From: Caldisericia bacterium
GTDB lineage: Bacteria; Caldisericota; Caldisericia; JAAYUI01
Length of the DNA stretch: 39,479 bases
Assembly: GCA_017992475.1 (NCBI GenBank)
Contig: JAGOOO010000013.1
Coordinates: 1 to 39,479 of the forward strand
Reading direction: 5' to 3'
A program made the translations under genes and the position numbers. This document shows, piece after piece, positions 7,874 to 16,466 of the stretch (the first letter of the stretch is position 1; every line of letters begins with the position of its first letter). The notes beneath the pieces are model-generated. The model saw only the letters and a list, made by a program, of their open reading frames with translations, made no database searches and was not told the origin of the DNA.

Positions 7874-9180
7874 CTGACAACCTCCACCTCAAAAATGATG
7901 CCTGCCATAATCTCGGCTTTTGTGAGTGTAAATTTGGCGCTCCATACCCCTTGACCAACCATTATGTTAAGGGTATCGAACTTTCCAATCTTCTCTTCAA
8001 TCTGCTTGATGTCTATTTCAGCTTCGCCCATACCAAGCTCGATATTTTCCTTTGGAGTTACGATTTCGATGGATCTTGCACCACCAATACTCCTGATAGT
8101 TGTCTTTCCATCTTTTGAGTATGTATACGAAGACACCTTTTGCGGCTTGTCGGCAAAAGTGTATTCTGAGAGGTATATTCTTCCCCCTTCGATTGGGATG
8201 GCCAGCCTGTACTTGCCGTTTGGTGGTTTGGGCAAGACTGCATCTGATGGGCCCTGATATTTCTGGACAGCACCACTCTCACTTATCAGCTCAAAAATTG
8301 CTTTTTCAGGGTTTTCTATTTTAACAATCTGGTCTTTTGGCAAAACGACCTGTTTTTTTATCTTTCCAACAGTTATTTCATACTGTCCGTCGACGATATT
8401 GACGATCAACGGAGTTTTGCCGGCGGGACTGCCATCAAGGTATGCAATCTGGCCTGGCGGGTCCGAAATTATGCCGAGAGGATTAAGTTTTCTCAGCGTG
8501 AACGCCACCTTGTCTCCATTTACACTAATGTCAACGCTCTGCTTCAGGTCCTCATATCCTTCAATTGTAAGCTCGGCGCTATATGTCTTTGCAAAAAGCC
8601 CCTCAACAATGCAGGGTGTTATACCAACCTTTTTCCCGTCCAGACGGAGTTCTGCACCTGGAGGATTTGATGTGAATTCAACATTTATGCCCTGTCTGAA
8701 AGAAAGGAGGAATGATGCCTTGCTTTGGGACGTCTCGATGACTTTCGATATCGAAGGATAGCCCTCCTTCTGGAGTATCAGCAAATACTTGCCGGCAGTC
8801 AGACCTTTAATTTTCATTGGCGTAGTTTCTTGCAAGAGTTTGCCATCCAGAATGACGTATGCTCCAGGCGGGTCAGAAAGTATCTCGTACGAATAGACTT
8901 TTTCAAGTTTAAACTGCTGTATGGTTTTGGTGAACCTGGAAACATTGAAACTGGCATTGAGCGTTTTGTAACCATCTTTACTTATTTCAAGCTGATATTT
9001 GCGTGGTGTCACAAAAGCCAAATATAGTGGCGATCTTCCTGCCGGGTCCCCATCAATTTTCACCTGGGCGCCCTTAGGTTCCACTTCTATTCCCATGTAT
9101 CCCAAGGGAGCAAAAAATATTATTGAAATAGCTATTAAAACAACTTCTATCGCCACAGCAATGACAATCTTATAGTTCAT
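7870..9180 (-). CDS. Membrane-anchored protein with four PEGA domains
   Basis: A 436-residue protein with one N-terminal membrane anchor (about residues 5-28) and at least four PEGA repeats facing outward. The repeat cores are VEPKGAQVKIDGDPAGRSP (about 33-51), SDPPGAYVILDGKLLQETTP (about 102-121), SNPPGAELRLDGKKVGITP (about 170-188) and SDPPGQIAYLDGSPAGKTP (about 239-257). Each is followed by a G-x-Y-x-(L/I)-x-(V/I) strand. A C-terminal domain of about 140 residues has no family I recognise. PEGA domains are beta-sandwich modules of surface proteins, often assumed to bind wall or exopolysaccharide. The gene overlaps the GNAT-like gene by 11 bases and the next lipoprotein by 4. Confidence 0.93.
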   Translation of the reverse strand: MNYKIVIAVAIEVVLIAISIIFFAPLGYMGIEVEPKGAQVKIDGDPAGRSPLYLAFVTPRKYQLEISKDGYKTLNASFNVSRFTKTIQQFKLEKVYSYEILSDPPGAYVILDGKLLQETTPMKIKGLTAGKYLLILQKEGYPSISKVIETSQSKASFLLSFRQGINVEFTSNPPGAELRLDGKKVGITPCIVEGLFAKTYSAELTIEGYEDLKQSVDISVNGDKVAFTLRKLNPLGIISDPPGQIAYLDGSPAGKTPLIVNIVDGQYEITVGKIKKQVVLPKDQIVKIENPEKAIFELISESGAVQKYQGPSDAVLPKPPNGKYRLAIPIEGGRIYLSEYTFADKPQKVSSYTYSKDGKTTIRSIGGARSIEIVTPKENIELGMGEAEIDIKQIEEKIGKFDTLNIMVGQGVWSAKFTLTKAEIMAGIIFEVEVVR

Positions 9181-9637
9181 TATTGCACCTCTTGAAATCG
9201 TCCCTTACGATTGCCATCCAGACAACATCCATGTACTTGCCATTAACGAAAGCATGTCTTCTCATTTTTGCTTCAACAACAAAACCGATTTTTTCAAGAT
9301 CACCCATAATTTTGGAGCCTTCAGCGAGTTTGACCCCGACTTTTTCAAGGTTCAGCACTCCAAAACAGTGCTTCAACAATGACAAAAAGACCTCGCCAGG
9401 TGCAACATTGCTGGCTACAGCAATCTGGCAGTTGCCGTTTTTTTGGTCATAATCAAATATTGAAGACAAAGCCGCTATTTTGCCATCGGCAAATTTCAAT
9501 GCAAACGTAAGCGAAGGATTTATGATGTTTGGATCAAACATCTGGTTTGCTTGCGTCGGATGTTCAAAAGTTCTCCACTCAAAAGAACCAACTGAGTTTG
9601 AATCAAAACTTGATCTGTCGGTAGGCAAAAACTCCAT
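9170..9637 (-). CDS. GNAT-like acetyltransferase
   Basis: A 155-residue protein. The C-terminal half carries the RimJ/RimL-style GNAT ending: LEKVGVKLAEGSKIMGDLEKIGF, then a strand with VEAKMRRHAFVNGKYMDVVWMAI. In that family the G-F and R-R-x-x-x-V-N-G-x-Y-x-D elements lie after the acetyl-CoA site. The N-terminal half is less typical, so the substrate is open. I chose the ATG at 9637 because AAGGA lies 6 nt upstream. An in-frame ATG at 9655 is exactly 7 nt downstream of a good promoter -10 box and could be used as a leaderless start. It is the first gene of the minus-strand envelope operon. Confidence 0.6.
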   Translation of the reverse strand: MEFLPTDRSSFDSNSVGSFEWRTFEHPTQANQMFDPNIINPSLTFALKFADGKIAALSSIFDYDQKNGNCQIAVASNVAPGEVFLSLLKHCFGVLNLEKVGVKLAEGSKIMGDLEKIGFVVEAKMRRHAFVNGKYMDVVWMAIVRDDFKRCNNEL

Positions 9638-9662
9638 TCTTTGTCCTTGTTCCATCGTGTGA

Positions 9663-9691
9663 ATAATACAACCTGAGGCAAAATATGGCAA
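9663..9691 (-). promoter_or_regulatory. Sigma70-type promoter of the minus-strand envelope operon
   Basis: On the minus strand, TTGCCA (9691-9686), a 17-nt spacer and TATTAT (9668-9663) each match the consensus at five of six positions. The predicted transcription start falls at about 9658-9655, right at an ATG. It is divergent from the promoter of the gene at 9735. Confidence 0.65.
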
Positions 9692-9697
9692 GTAACG

Positions 9698-9725
9698 TTG
9701 ACCATTTGGCCCCATAAAATATAAT
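9698..9725 (+). promoter_or_regulatory. Sigma70-type promoter, probably leaderless, for the gene at 9735
   Basis: TTGACC (9698-9703), a 16-nt spacer and a perfect TATAAT (9720-9725). The start codon lies only 9 nt after the -10 box, so transcription would begin at or within about 3 nt of the ATG. No Shine-Dalgarno is present. Confidence 0.7.
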
Positions 9726-9734
9726 CTCCCTCAA

Positions 9735-10340
9735 ATGGATGAAAAAACAAAAAGCAAGGTTGTAGAAATTTCAATAATCTCGGTAGCCGCAATAATGTTC
9801 ATTTTGCCACTTTCTTTCTGGTTTATCGCCCATGATTTTTTTGGTAAGGTGGCACTCGTCGGAAAATCCAATTTCTCGCCAATCATGGACAGGTTTTTCT
9901 TGCTTTCCGTGATGTTTTTTGTGATGTATGGTGTTTCGTGGATGAACACCGAGATAAAATACAGGGCCGCAAAAGTTTTTGGTGTAATTGCACTTCTGGC
10001 CTTGCTTTCAGTTCCGGCAATCCAGTTTGACAACGTTTTAATTCCACAAAGTTTGGACCAGCAAATCAGGGACGTCACCAATGTGTGGTTTTTGAATTTT
10101 CCCTCTTACGCGGTAATGGCCATCACAACGGGCATGCCGCTTGGCTGGCAGGTATATCTCACGATGGGATTTTTCGCGATAATATCTGGTGCACTTCTCT
10201 GGGACATAAAAACAGAGCTGGCCAAAAATTGGGTGCAGGCAATAAACATGTGGTGGGTCTTTGAACTGGTTTACTTCATTATTATCTGGATTGTATTTAG
10301 AGTGATGAAAGTACCTATGTTCCCACCAACTATTGTCTAA
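9735..10340 (+). CDS. Multi-pass membrane protein of unknown function
   Basis: A 201-residue protein with five hydrophobic segments (about residues 13-32, 50-66, 76-92, 118-150 as one or two helices, 170-190). It contains no conserved motif that I recognise. The second helix region carries FFLLSVMFFVMYGVSWMNTE and the last WWVFELVYFIIIWIVFRV. It stands alone on the plus strand between two minus-strand operons, transcribed from a strong promoter with almost no 5' untranslated region. Its stop overlaps the tpiA stop region by 4 bases on the opposite strand. Confidence 0.8.
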   Translation: MDEKTKSKVVEISIISVAAIMFILPLSFWFIAHDFFGKVALVGKSNFSPIMDRFFLLSVMFFVMYGVSWMNTEIKYRAAKVFGVIALLALLSVPAIQFDNVLIPQSLDQQIRDVTNVWFLNFPSYAVMAITTGMPLGWQVYLTMGFFAIISGALLWDIKTELAKNWVQAINMWWVFELVYFIIIWIVFRVMKVPMFPPTIV

Positions 10341-11065
10341 TCGCAGGACATTATTATCGAGGAGAATTTCTCTACCAGGAGCGATGCCCCTCCAACAAGG
10401 AAGCCGCCCACTCCGTTAACAGCAATTTCCTTGCAGTTTTCTGGTGTTACCGATCCCCCATAGAGAACCCTAAAGTTTGTTTTCGGGTGCATCCTTTTGC
10501 AATGCTCGATGATGAAATTGTGCGCTTCTTCTATCTGGGGAGGTTTGGCAACCATGCCAGTACCAATCGCCCATACAGGCTCATAGGCCAGAATAAATTC
10601 TTCCTCACCAAGGTCCAGGCCCTCAAGCGCCCTTGAGAGTTGGGCAGACAAAATGGAAATGGCCTTACCAGAGTTTCTCTGCTCGAGTGTTTCGCCAACA
10701 CAAACGATTGGCCTGATTCCATGCCTCAGGAGAGCAACTGTTTTCCTTCTGACCAGTTCATCCGTCTCGCCAAAGATATGTCTCCGCTCGGAATGACCAA
10801 CAAGACACCACTTACAGCCGAGGTCTTTTAGCATCAATGGTGAAACTTCGCCAGTGAACGCTCCCTGGTCTTCAAAGTAGCAATTTTGGGCCCCAAAACC
10901 AATCGGTGAGCCTTCCAGAAGTTCACCAACAACATGTAGGGCGACAAAATTTGGAGTAATGCCAACAGAACATATTTTATTAAAACGTTCGCGAAGCAGT
11001 TCTTTTATAAAAACCCTGGCTTCCGCCACGGTTTTGTTCATTTTCCAATTACCAATCACAAGCAT
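10337..11065 (-). CDS. tpiA: Triosephosphate isomerase
   Basis: A 242-residue cytoplasmic glycolytic enzyme that interconverts dihydroxyacetone phosphate and glyceraldehyde 3-phosphate. The N-terminal GNWKMN carries the catalytic Asn and Lys. The catalytic His is in CLVGHSERR, the base Glu in AYEPVWAIGTG, and the phosphate-binding loops are YGGSV and VGGASL. It is slightly shorter than the usual ~250 residues but complete. The start has GGTGA upstream and lies 13 nt after the corC-like stop, as the last gene of the long minus-strand operon. Glycolytic partners (gapA, pgk) are not in the window. Confidence 0.98.
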   Translation of the reverse strand: MLVIGNWKMNKTVAEARVFIKELLRERFNKICSVGITPNFVALHVVGELLEGSPIGFGAQNCYFEDQGAFTGEVSPLMLKDLGCKWCLVGHSERRHIFGETDELVRRKTVALLRHGIRPIVCVGETLEQRNSGKAISILSAQLSRALEGLDLGEEEFILAYEPVWAIGTGMVAKPPQIEEAHNFIIEHCKRMHPKTNFRVLYGGSVTPENCKEIAVNGVGGFLVGGASLLVEKFSSIIMSCD

Positions 11066-11078
11066 GATTTCACCGCCA

Positions 11079-12365
11079 TCAATTTGTCGTATAAATCTCG
11101 GGACCTTTTGATTTCTCGCGTTTGTCCATCACTTTCACTTTCAGGATGCGCATCTTTCTTATCTGGTCAATGATGAATGTGAAATCCTCAGTTTCAACCT
11201 TCTCACCGACTTTACCCAAGTGACCAAGCCTGTCCATCATGAAACCAGCAAGTGTGTCGTAATTTTCATTGCTCAGATCAGTATTTAGTACCTCGTTTAC
11301 CTGCTCCATGTTGAGGTTGGCCTGAATAATGTATGTATTTTCATTAATCTTTTTGACAGGTTCTTCATCCGTGTCATACTCGTCCTGGATTTCACCAACA
11401 AGCTCTTCCAGCAGGTCTTCAAGCGTTATAAGTCCAGAGATTCCTCCAAATTCATCAACGACCATCCCGAGGTGTACCCTTTTGGCCCTCATCTCCCTGA
11501 ATACGTCAGATATGTGTTTGCTGTCAGGAATAAAATAAGGTTCTCTCAGTACCTTATCAAGTTTAAATTCGCCCTTTCCACCACTAGCAACAATAGTTAT
11601 AAGGTCTTTTACGTGCAAAATGCCTATTACATTGTCAGGATTGTCTCTGTAAATCGGTAGTCTTGAATGTCCATATTCTTTTACAATTGAAAGCAGTTCC
11701 TGGACGGTGGATGTTACAGGGGCCGAAACTATATCAACCCTTGGCACCATCACATCATATACTGTCGTGTCGCCAAATTCAAACACTTTCTCTATCATCA
11801 CCCTCTCTTCGGTGGGGATGAGACCTTCCTGGTGTGATATATTTATCATCGCTTCCAGTTCATCTTCTGTGACAACGGCTGATTGAGACGAATCGGGCTG
11901 GAGATGCATAATCCAGAGAAAGAATTCTGTTATTTTTTGTAATATCCAAATGATCGGGGTTAGCCCAATTATCAAAAATCGCATGGGGAAAAGAGCAAAT
12001 TTTGCAATAGAAATGGGTTTTCTAGACCCCGCTGTTTTTGGAATCATTTCTCCAAAAATAACTATTATGGCCGTCATGATGGGTGTTACCCATACTACCG
12101 CAGACTGGCTCAGTTTTTGCGCGATAACAGTGGCAAGGACTGTGGCAGCATTGTTCGCAAGATTGTTCAACAACAAGATAGCTGTCAGTGTCTTTTCCCT
12201 ATCAAGCCTGAGTTTCAGCACGCCACTGGCCCAGGAAATGCCCTCACTGGCCATTTCCTTGAGCTTGATTTTGTCCGAGGTGAGAAAAGCAACTTCTGCG
12301 GCCGAGAAAAAAGCGGAAGCCAGAAGCAGAAGGAACGTGTACAAGTAATTCAAACCATTATCCAT
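11079..12365 (-). CDS. CNNM/CorC-type transporter-like protein with CBS pair
   Basis: A 428-residue membrane protein. An N-terminal CNNM (DUF21) domain has four hydrophobic segments up to about residue 165 and includes the motif GEMIPKTAGSRKP. A CBS pair (about 195-320) has VYDVMVPRVDIVSAP and HSRLPIYRDNPDNVIGILHVKDL. A C-terminal CorC_HlyC domain (about 335-420) follows. Members are annotated as hemolysin-like proteins and some are linked to magnesium or cobalt efflux. The gene begins directly after the dgkA stop. The order ybeY-dgkA-corC is common in bacteria, often continuing to era. Confidence 0.93.
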   Translation of the reverse strand: MDNGLNYLYTFLLLLASAFFSAAEVAFLTSDKIKLKEMASEGISWASGVLKLRLDREKTLTAILLLNNLANNAATVLATVIAQKLSQSAVVWVTPIMTAIIVIFGEMIPKTAGSRKPISIAKFALFPMRFLIIGLTPIIWILQKITEFFLWIMHLQPDSSQSAVVTEDELEAMINISHQEGLIPTEERVMIEKVFEFGDTTVYDVMVPRVDIVSAPVTSTVQELLSIVKEYGHSRLPIYRDNPDNVIGILHVKDLITIVASGGKGEFKLDKVLREPYFIPDSKHISDVFREMRAKRVHLGMVVDEFGGISGLITLEDLLEELVGEIQDEYDTDEEPVKKINENTYIIQANLNMEQVNEVLNTDLSNENYDTLAGFMMDRLGHLGKVGEKVETEDFTFIIDQIRKMRILKVKVMDKREKSKGPEIYTTN

Positions 12366-12764
12366 TTATTTTATTACCATCCATGAGATAGGAGTTAAAA
12401 CCATAACAATCAGCAAAAACCACGGCGAAGAAGCGGCCGCTTTGGGCAAGAAAAACATGAGGCCAATAGCAAGGGAAAACAACGAAACCATCAAAACAGA
12501 GGCCGCTGCAACATCAAGAGATGGCCGCGGATTTTTTAGTTCATTAGCGATCTTCTCAAAAGCAGTGTTGAGCAACTCCAAGCCAATAACAAGCGAACAG
12601 CACAGGAGAACTATGGCCATCTCAACACTGTCAAGTTTGTAATATACTGCACAGGCAATCGCTCCTATGGTTGAAACAATGTGTCTCTTTAACATCGGGT
12701 CTTCAAACCCGATTCCAAGACCGATAAAGGCCCTATAGAATGATCTTTTAAATCTTGGGGACAT
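12366..12764 (-). CDS. dgkA: Diacylglycerol/undecaprenol kinase
   Basis: A 132-residue integral membrane kinase of the DgkA family with three helices (about residues 27-43, 48-65, 88-106) and an extra hydrophobic C-terminus. The signature VIGLELLNTAFEKIANEL contains the conserved Glu and Asn of the active site. In Gram-positive-type genomes this enzyme usually phosphorylates undecaprenol; in Proteobacteria, diacylglycerol. The neighbourhood resembles the former. The start lies 17 bases inside ybeY and the stop abuts the corC-like start with no gap. Confidence 0.93.
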   Translation of the reverse strand: MSPRFKRSFYRAFIGLGIGFEDPMLKRHIVSTIGAIACAVYYKLDSVEMAIVLLCCSLVIGLELLNTAFEKIANELKNPRPSLDVAAASVLMVSLFSLAIGLMFFLPKAAASSPWFLLIVMVLTPISWMVIK

Positions 12765-13182
12765 ATTTTCTGACGAGCTCCTCCCCTCTTTCGATCATCT
12801 GGAGCCTTTCTTCGTCAGTTTTGTGATCCAAACCTGACAGGTGGAGCAAACCGTGGGCAACGAGGAAGAGGACATACTCAAGGATTGATTTATCGCCCTT
12901 GTCTCTTTGCGCATAGGGAAGCGAAACTATTATATCACCAACAAAACTTAGCCCATCTTCAATTATGAGGTCGTCCTCAAATGAGAGAACATCAGTCGGT
13001 TCATCTTTGTCTCTGTACCCCCTGTTTAGCGACTGGATTTCATCATCATCCACGATCGCAACAGAAACTGTAACAGGGCAACGCTCCCCAAAAACCTCAG
13101 GGCAACAGGAAATGACAAATTTTTCTATGTGACTACTGAAAGGGTCAGACAAAGGGCCGGCAACATCACACTTGTTATCCAT
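12748..13182 (-). CDS. ybeY: Endoribonuclease YbeY
   Basis: A 144-residue enzyme of rRNA maturation and ribosome quality control. The zinc-binding signature HGLLHLSGLDH is intact at about residues 110-120. The upstream strand motif LNRGYRDKDEPTDVLSFE is the other family hallmark. The gene overlaps pgpH-like by 8 bases and dgkA by 17, the standard pgpH-ybeY-dgkA order. phoH, which often precedes pgpH, is not here. Confidence 0.97.
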   Translation of the reverse strand: MDNKCDVAGPLSDPFSSHIEKFVISCCPEVFGERCPVTVSVAIVDDDEIQSLNRGYRDKDEPTDVLSFEDDLIIEDGLSFVGDIIVSLPYAQRDKGDKSILEYVLFLVAHGLLHLSGLDHKTDEERLQMIERGEELVRKYVPKI

Positions 13183-15259
13183 GTTGAACCTCCGCTGGAT
13201 AAGGTATTCTCTTGTGATATTGTGCCGAAAGCTGTTTCTTAAAAGATTCCTTAACTGCGGTCAATTGTGAGAGGCTTATCGGGCTGTCCTGAAGCTGTCC
13301 ATCCCTGAGCTTCTCATCAACAAGTCTTTCAATAAGGTCATCAAGATCGCAAAAGCTGTTTTGCATCTGGCATGCCCTTGAGGCAGATTCGATTGTGTCA
13401 GCAAGCATGACCACAGCCTGTTCGATGGTTCGTGGGTGCGAACCTTGATACCTGAAATCGTCTTCCTCTGTCTCCGGGTCTTTTTCTCTAGCTTTCAAAA
13501 GAAAGAAGCCAACAAGTGATGTGCCATGGTGTGTATCAACAAAGCCCATTATTTCTTGCGGAAGTTTGTAGAATCTTGCAAGTTCAAGGCCTTCAGAAAC
13601 ATGTTTCGTGATGATAGTCTTTGAAAGGCCTGGCGAAAGGCTGTCGTGTGGATTGGGGCCTTGCTGGTTCTCGATAAAGTAGTGCGGATACTTCAACTTA
13701 CCTATGTCATGATAGTAACCGCCAACTCTGGCCAAAAGACCATTCGCCCCTATTTCGTCACAGGCAATTGAGGCCATGTTGCCGACAAGGATCGAATGCT
13801 GGTAAGTACCTGGGGCCTCTATCATCAACTTTCTGAGCAGGGGATGATTGAGGTCAGAGAGTTCGAGGAGTCTGAAAACGGTCGTGTGTGTGGTAAGCAA
13901 TTCCAGGAAAGGAGTCAATGCCAGCGCAAGCGCCACCTGAACAGTTGTTGAGCCAAGCGCTATCGCAACCATTATGAGCATACCCATCTTGTCCAATGTT
14001 GAGAAGAGCACAAAAAGGGAGGAGGCAAGTACAGTTCCTATCAAGGAGTATACTATTACAACAACAAAGTGGGTAAAACGTTTTACCTTTGGGAGATGGA
14101 GGCAAGTCATGTATCCGATAAGGGCAAAACCAAAGGAAAGTGCCATTGTTCCAGAAACGGGGGCAGAGGCTATGCTCTTGAAAATGACCCCAAGAGGGGA
14201 AAGCAGCAGCATGACTGGAATTGAAACCTGAGCACCAAGAAAGATTGTCATTATGATGGCCACAAAAGGTGTTAACGCCAAAAATGGTGATATTGGAACA
14301 AGGAACCTTGCGCCAGCAATCGAGATAATAACGAGAATCACAAAAAGGGTTATTTTTGTTGTGTCTTCAAGAATAATTTTGTTTGAAATTGCAATCACCA
14401 TGTAGAGAAAAATGACCAAAATAAGCGGATAAAGCGCAATGGCGAGCCATGTTCTCCAATCACCGATATTTCTGGCAATTCCAAGATATTCGATTATTGC
14501 CATTGCATCGGGAGTGATCGGTTCACCAGCCATTACGATTATTTCTCCTTCGCTGACTGTTCTTACAATAGGGCTGATCCTGTTTTTTGCATAGTCGCGG
14601 TTTTTGCGGGTTTGCTCCTCATTGACAAACATGTTTTGGGCAACCGTAAATTTTGTTATTTCAAGCAGGAGGTTTCTCGTCCACTGGCTTGAGGGTCTGA
14701 GCTTGACATAGGTTTCAATGTCATTGGTGATGTTTTTTATGCCCTCTTCGTTGATGCCCTTTATGAGAAGACTCCTCGTTACATCAATGACGCCACTTCT
14801 CAGGTCTTCTATTTGAGCGGTATTTGCACCCGCAAGCTTTGTTATGGTTTCTGGTTTGAGGTCAAAACCAAGATTTGATCTAGCAATCTGGAAACGAAGT
14901 TGCTCAGCCTTTTGTGCATCTGTAAGCAAGGTCTTGTCCCTTATCGTCTCAATGACAAGATCAAAGAGCGCATCAATGCGTTTTATTGAGTTCTCGAGGA
15001 CCTTTTCGTCAAAATCATAGGACGTCAGGACGCTCGCAGCCGCCCTTTCCCTTGCCGCATCAGTTGCGGCTTTGTCAACAATCTGGTCGTCCCTCGGGGA
15101 TATAATGTCCTTTGGTGCAATATTGCCTGAATGAAGCGTGAAAGAAAGGCCTGGAAAATAGAAGGTGGCAAGCAATATGGCAAAGGACAGATAAACAAAA
15201 ACGCCTGCAACCCAGGCCTTCACACCTATGGCGCCAGCTTTTTTTGTTTTTTGGCTCAT
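13175..15259 (-). CDS. 7TM-HD family membrane phosphohydrolase, PgpH-like
   Basis: A 694-residue membrane protein. It has an N-terminal membrane anchor (about 12-35) and an extracytoplasmic 7TMR-HDED domain to about residue 265. A block of seven hydrophobic segments (about 270-455) is followed by a cytosolic HD domain. The HD residues are in YQHSILVGNMA and YYHDIGKLKYPHYF, with a further metal His in FVDTHHGT. In Listeria PgpH this architecture hydrolyses cyclic di-AMP; the same activity is likely here but inferred. The start codon has no Shine-Dalgarno and lies just 13 nt after a GC-rich hairpin. Confidence 0.93.
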   Translation of the reverse strand: MSQKTKKAGAIGVKAWVAGVFVYLSFAILLATFYFPGLSFTLHSGNIAPKDIISPRDDQIVDKAATDAARERAAASVLTSYDFDEKVLENSIKRIDALFDLVIETIRDKTLLTDAQKAEQLRFQIARSNLGFDLKPETITKLAGANTAQIEDLRSGVIDVTRSLLIKGINEEGIKNITNDIETYVKLRPSSQWTRNLLLEITKFTVAQNMFVNEEQTRKNRDYAKNRISPIVRTVSEGEIIVMAGEPITPDAMAIIEYLGIARNIGDWRTWLAIALYPLILVIFLYMVIAISNKIILEDTTKITLFVILVIISIAGARFLVPISPFLALTPFVAIIMTIFLGAQVSIPVMLLLSPLGVIFKSIASAPVSGTMALSFGFALIGYMTCLHLPKVKRFTHFVVVIVYSLIGTVLASSLFVLFSTLDKMGMLIMVAIALGSTTVQVALALALTPFLELLTTHTTVFRLLELSDLNHPLLRKLMIEAPGTYQHSILVGNMASIACDEIGANGLLARVGGYYHDIGKLKYPHYFIENQQGPNPHDSLSPGLSKTIITKHVSEGLELARFYKLPQEIMGFVDTHHGTSLVGFFLLKAREKDPETEEDDFRYQGSHPRTIEQAVVMLADTIESASRACQMQNSFCDLDDLIERLVDEKLRDGQLQDSPISLSQLTAVKESFKKQLSAQYHKRIPYPAEVQHG

Positions 15260-15272
15260 CTTTTTTGTAAAA

Positions 15273-15301
15273 GGGCCCCAAATGATACGTTCTTGGGGCC
15301 C
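15273..15301 (-). terminator. Hairpin between rpsU and the pgpH-like gene
   Basis: Perfect 9-bp inverted repeat (TTGGGGCCC at 15293-15301 and GGGCCCCAA at 15273-15281) with an 11-nt loop. On the minus strand it is followed by TTTTAC. It could be an intrinsic terminator or attenuator after rpsU. The T-tract is short, so partial readthrough into pgpH-like is plausible. Confidence 0.5.
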
Positions 15302-15310
15302 CTGTTTACA

Positions 15311-15487
15311 CTAAAACCTCTTTCCCTTCTTGGCTTTTGCTCTCTTTTTTTTGCGTTTGATCGAAGGGGGCATGAAATACTCTCTCTTGCGAATCTCGGC
15401 AAAAATACCATCTTTCAGGCAAACCTGCTGGAATCTGTGGAGCATTGAATCAAAAGTTTCATTGTCTTTACGTTTCAATTCTTGCAT
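15311..15487 (-). CDS. rpsU: Small ribosomal subunit protein bS21
   Basis: A 58-residue basic protein, too short for a simple length cut-off. It contains the S21 core ETFDSMLHRFQQVCLKDG and EIRKREYFMPPSIKRKKK, ending in a Lys/Arg-rich tail. bS21 sits near the anti-Shine-Dalgarno end of 16S rRNA and aids initiation. The start is supported by a strong GGGGGTGAT upstream. It lies 27 nt downstream of the HIT gene, a neighbour order also seen in Clostridia. Confidence 0.96.
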   Translation of the reverse strand: MQELKRKDNETFDSMLHRFQQVCLKDGIFAEIRKREYFMPPSIKRKKKRAKAKKGKRF

Positions 15488-15514
15488 CTATTTAATCACC
15501 CCCTTCCTGTCGGC

Positions 15515-15847
15515 TCACTCTGGCATACCAATTCTGGGGCCACCAAGGATATGGAGATGGATGTGGGCAACACTCTGCCCGGCACCTTTTCCCGTATTTA
15601 CAACGGTCCTATAGGCGCCATCCACGCCAAGCATCTTCGCTATCGTCGGAACGACCAGAAAAAGCTTTCCTGCAAGCTCGGGATCATCAAGCTCGTTCAA
15701 GCTTGAAAAATGTCTTTTCGGTACAACCAGTACATGGACGCTGGCTGCTGGATGAATATCATGGAAACAAATAACGTCATCATCCTCATAGACTTTCTTT
15801 GATGGAATCTCGCCAGCAATGATCTTACAGAAGATGCAGTCACTCAT
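15515..15847 (-). CDS. HIT-family nucleotide hydrolase (HinT-like)
   Basis: A 110-residue protein with the histidine triad HIHLHIL near the C-terminus, the N-terminal CIFCKIIAGEIPS and the segment VPKRHFSSLNEL. HinT-type enzymes hydrolyse purine nucleotide phosphoramidates. I chose the ATG at 15847 over upstream in-frame starts because the protein then begins exactly like the family and GAGGA precedes it. The start overlaps the preceding gene end by 8 bases. Confidence 0.95.
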   Translation of the reverse strand: MSDCIFCKIIAGEIPSKKVYEDDDVICFHDIHPAASVHVLVVPKRHFSSLNELDDPELAGKLFLVVPTIAKMLGVDGAYRTVVNTGKGAGQSVAHIHLHILGGPRIGMPE

Positions 15848-16466
15848 TCTTATCTTCCTCTTTTTGTTCTGGCTCTTGGGCATCAAGCTGGCTGTCTGGT
15901 GAGCTCTCGGCATCTACTGTTTGGGAACTTTTTGGATTGTCTTCACGTACATAAACAAGGGAGATTGCTGGCCAGAAAGCAAGGCAGATGACCAAGGTGA
16001 GTGACCATGTAAAACGCTTCATTAAAAACCATTCGGCAGCAACAGCAATGGCAGATACGACAATCCAGCCAACCAGAGAGGCTAGAATATTTGATTTGGA
16101 AACTTTTTTGATGAATGACCACACAGCATAAGCTATTGGCCACAACAAACATGCTGGAGCAAGAAGCAATGACCAGGTGAGTGTTTGTGTTTGGAGGAAG
16201 TTGCCAAGTGTAAGGCAAAAAGCGAGCATCAGAGACCCAGCAAGATGCTGCCAGAAGGATTCGGTTAGGAAAGTAAAAATGGCAGATTCAACCGGCCATG
16301 CCGCAAAGAAAACCATGCTTCCCCAAAACCAAGTCAATTTCCCATCAGCTTCATTTCTATTTAGAAAAAATGAAACCGCGACAAGAGCAGCAAAACCAAT
16401 CAGGGCAGTAATAAAGGACCCATATTTGTTAATAAAATCCGATGTTCTCTTATTATTTTCCGTCAA
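15840..16466 (-). CDS. Membrane protein of unknown function
   Basis: A 208-residue protein with six or so hydrophobic segments between residues 16 and 170 and an acidic, Gln/Asp/Glu-rich C-terminal tail ending EQKEEDKNE. I recognise no family. The start is a TTG overlapping the mtaB stop as TTGA, with GGAGAAG upstream. No in-frame ATG exists until residue ~50, so TTG is the best choice. It is inserted between mtaB and HIT, where most clusters of this type have no such gene. Confidence 0.75.
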   Translation of the reverse strand: MTENNKRTSDFINKYGSFITALIGFAALVAVSFFLNRNEADGKLTWFWGSMVFFAAWPVESAIFTFLTESFWQHLAGSLMLAFCLTLGNFLQTQTLTWSLLLAPACLLWPIAYAVWSFIKKVSKSNILASLVGWIVVSAIAVAAEWFLMKRFTWSLTLVICLAFWPAISLVYVREDNPKSSQTVDAESSPDSQLDAQEPEQKEEDKNE

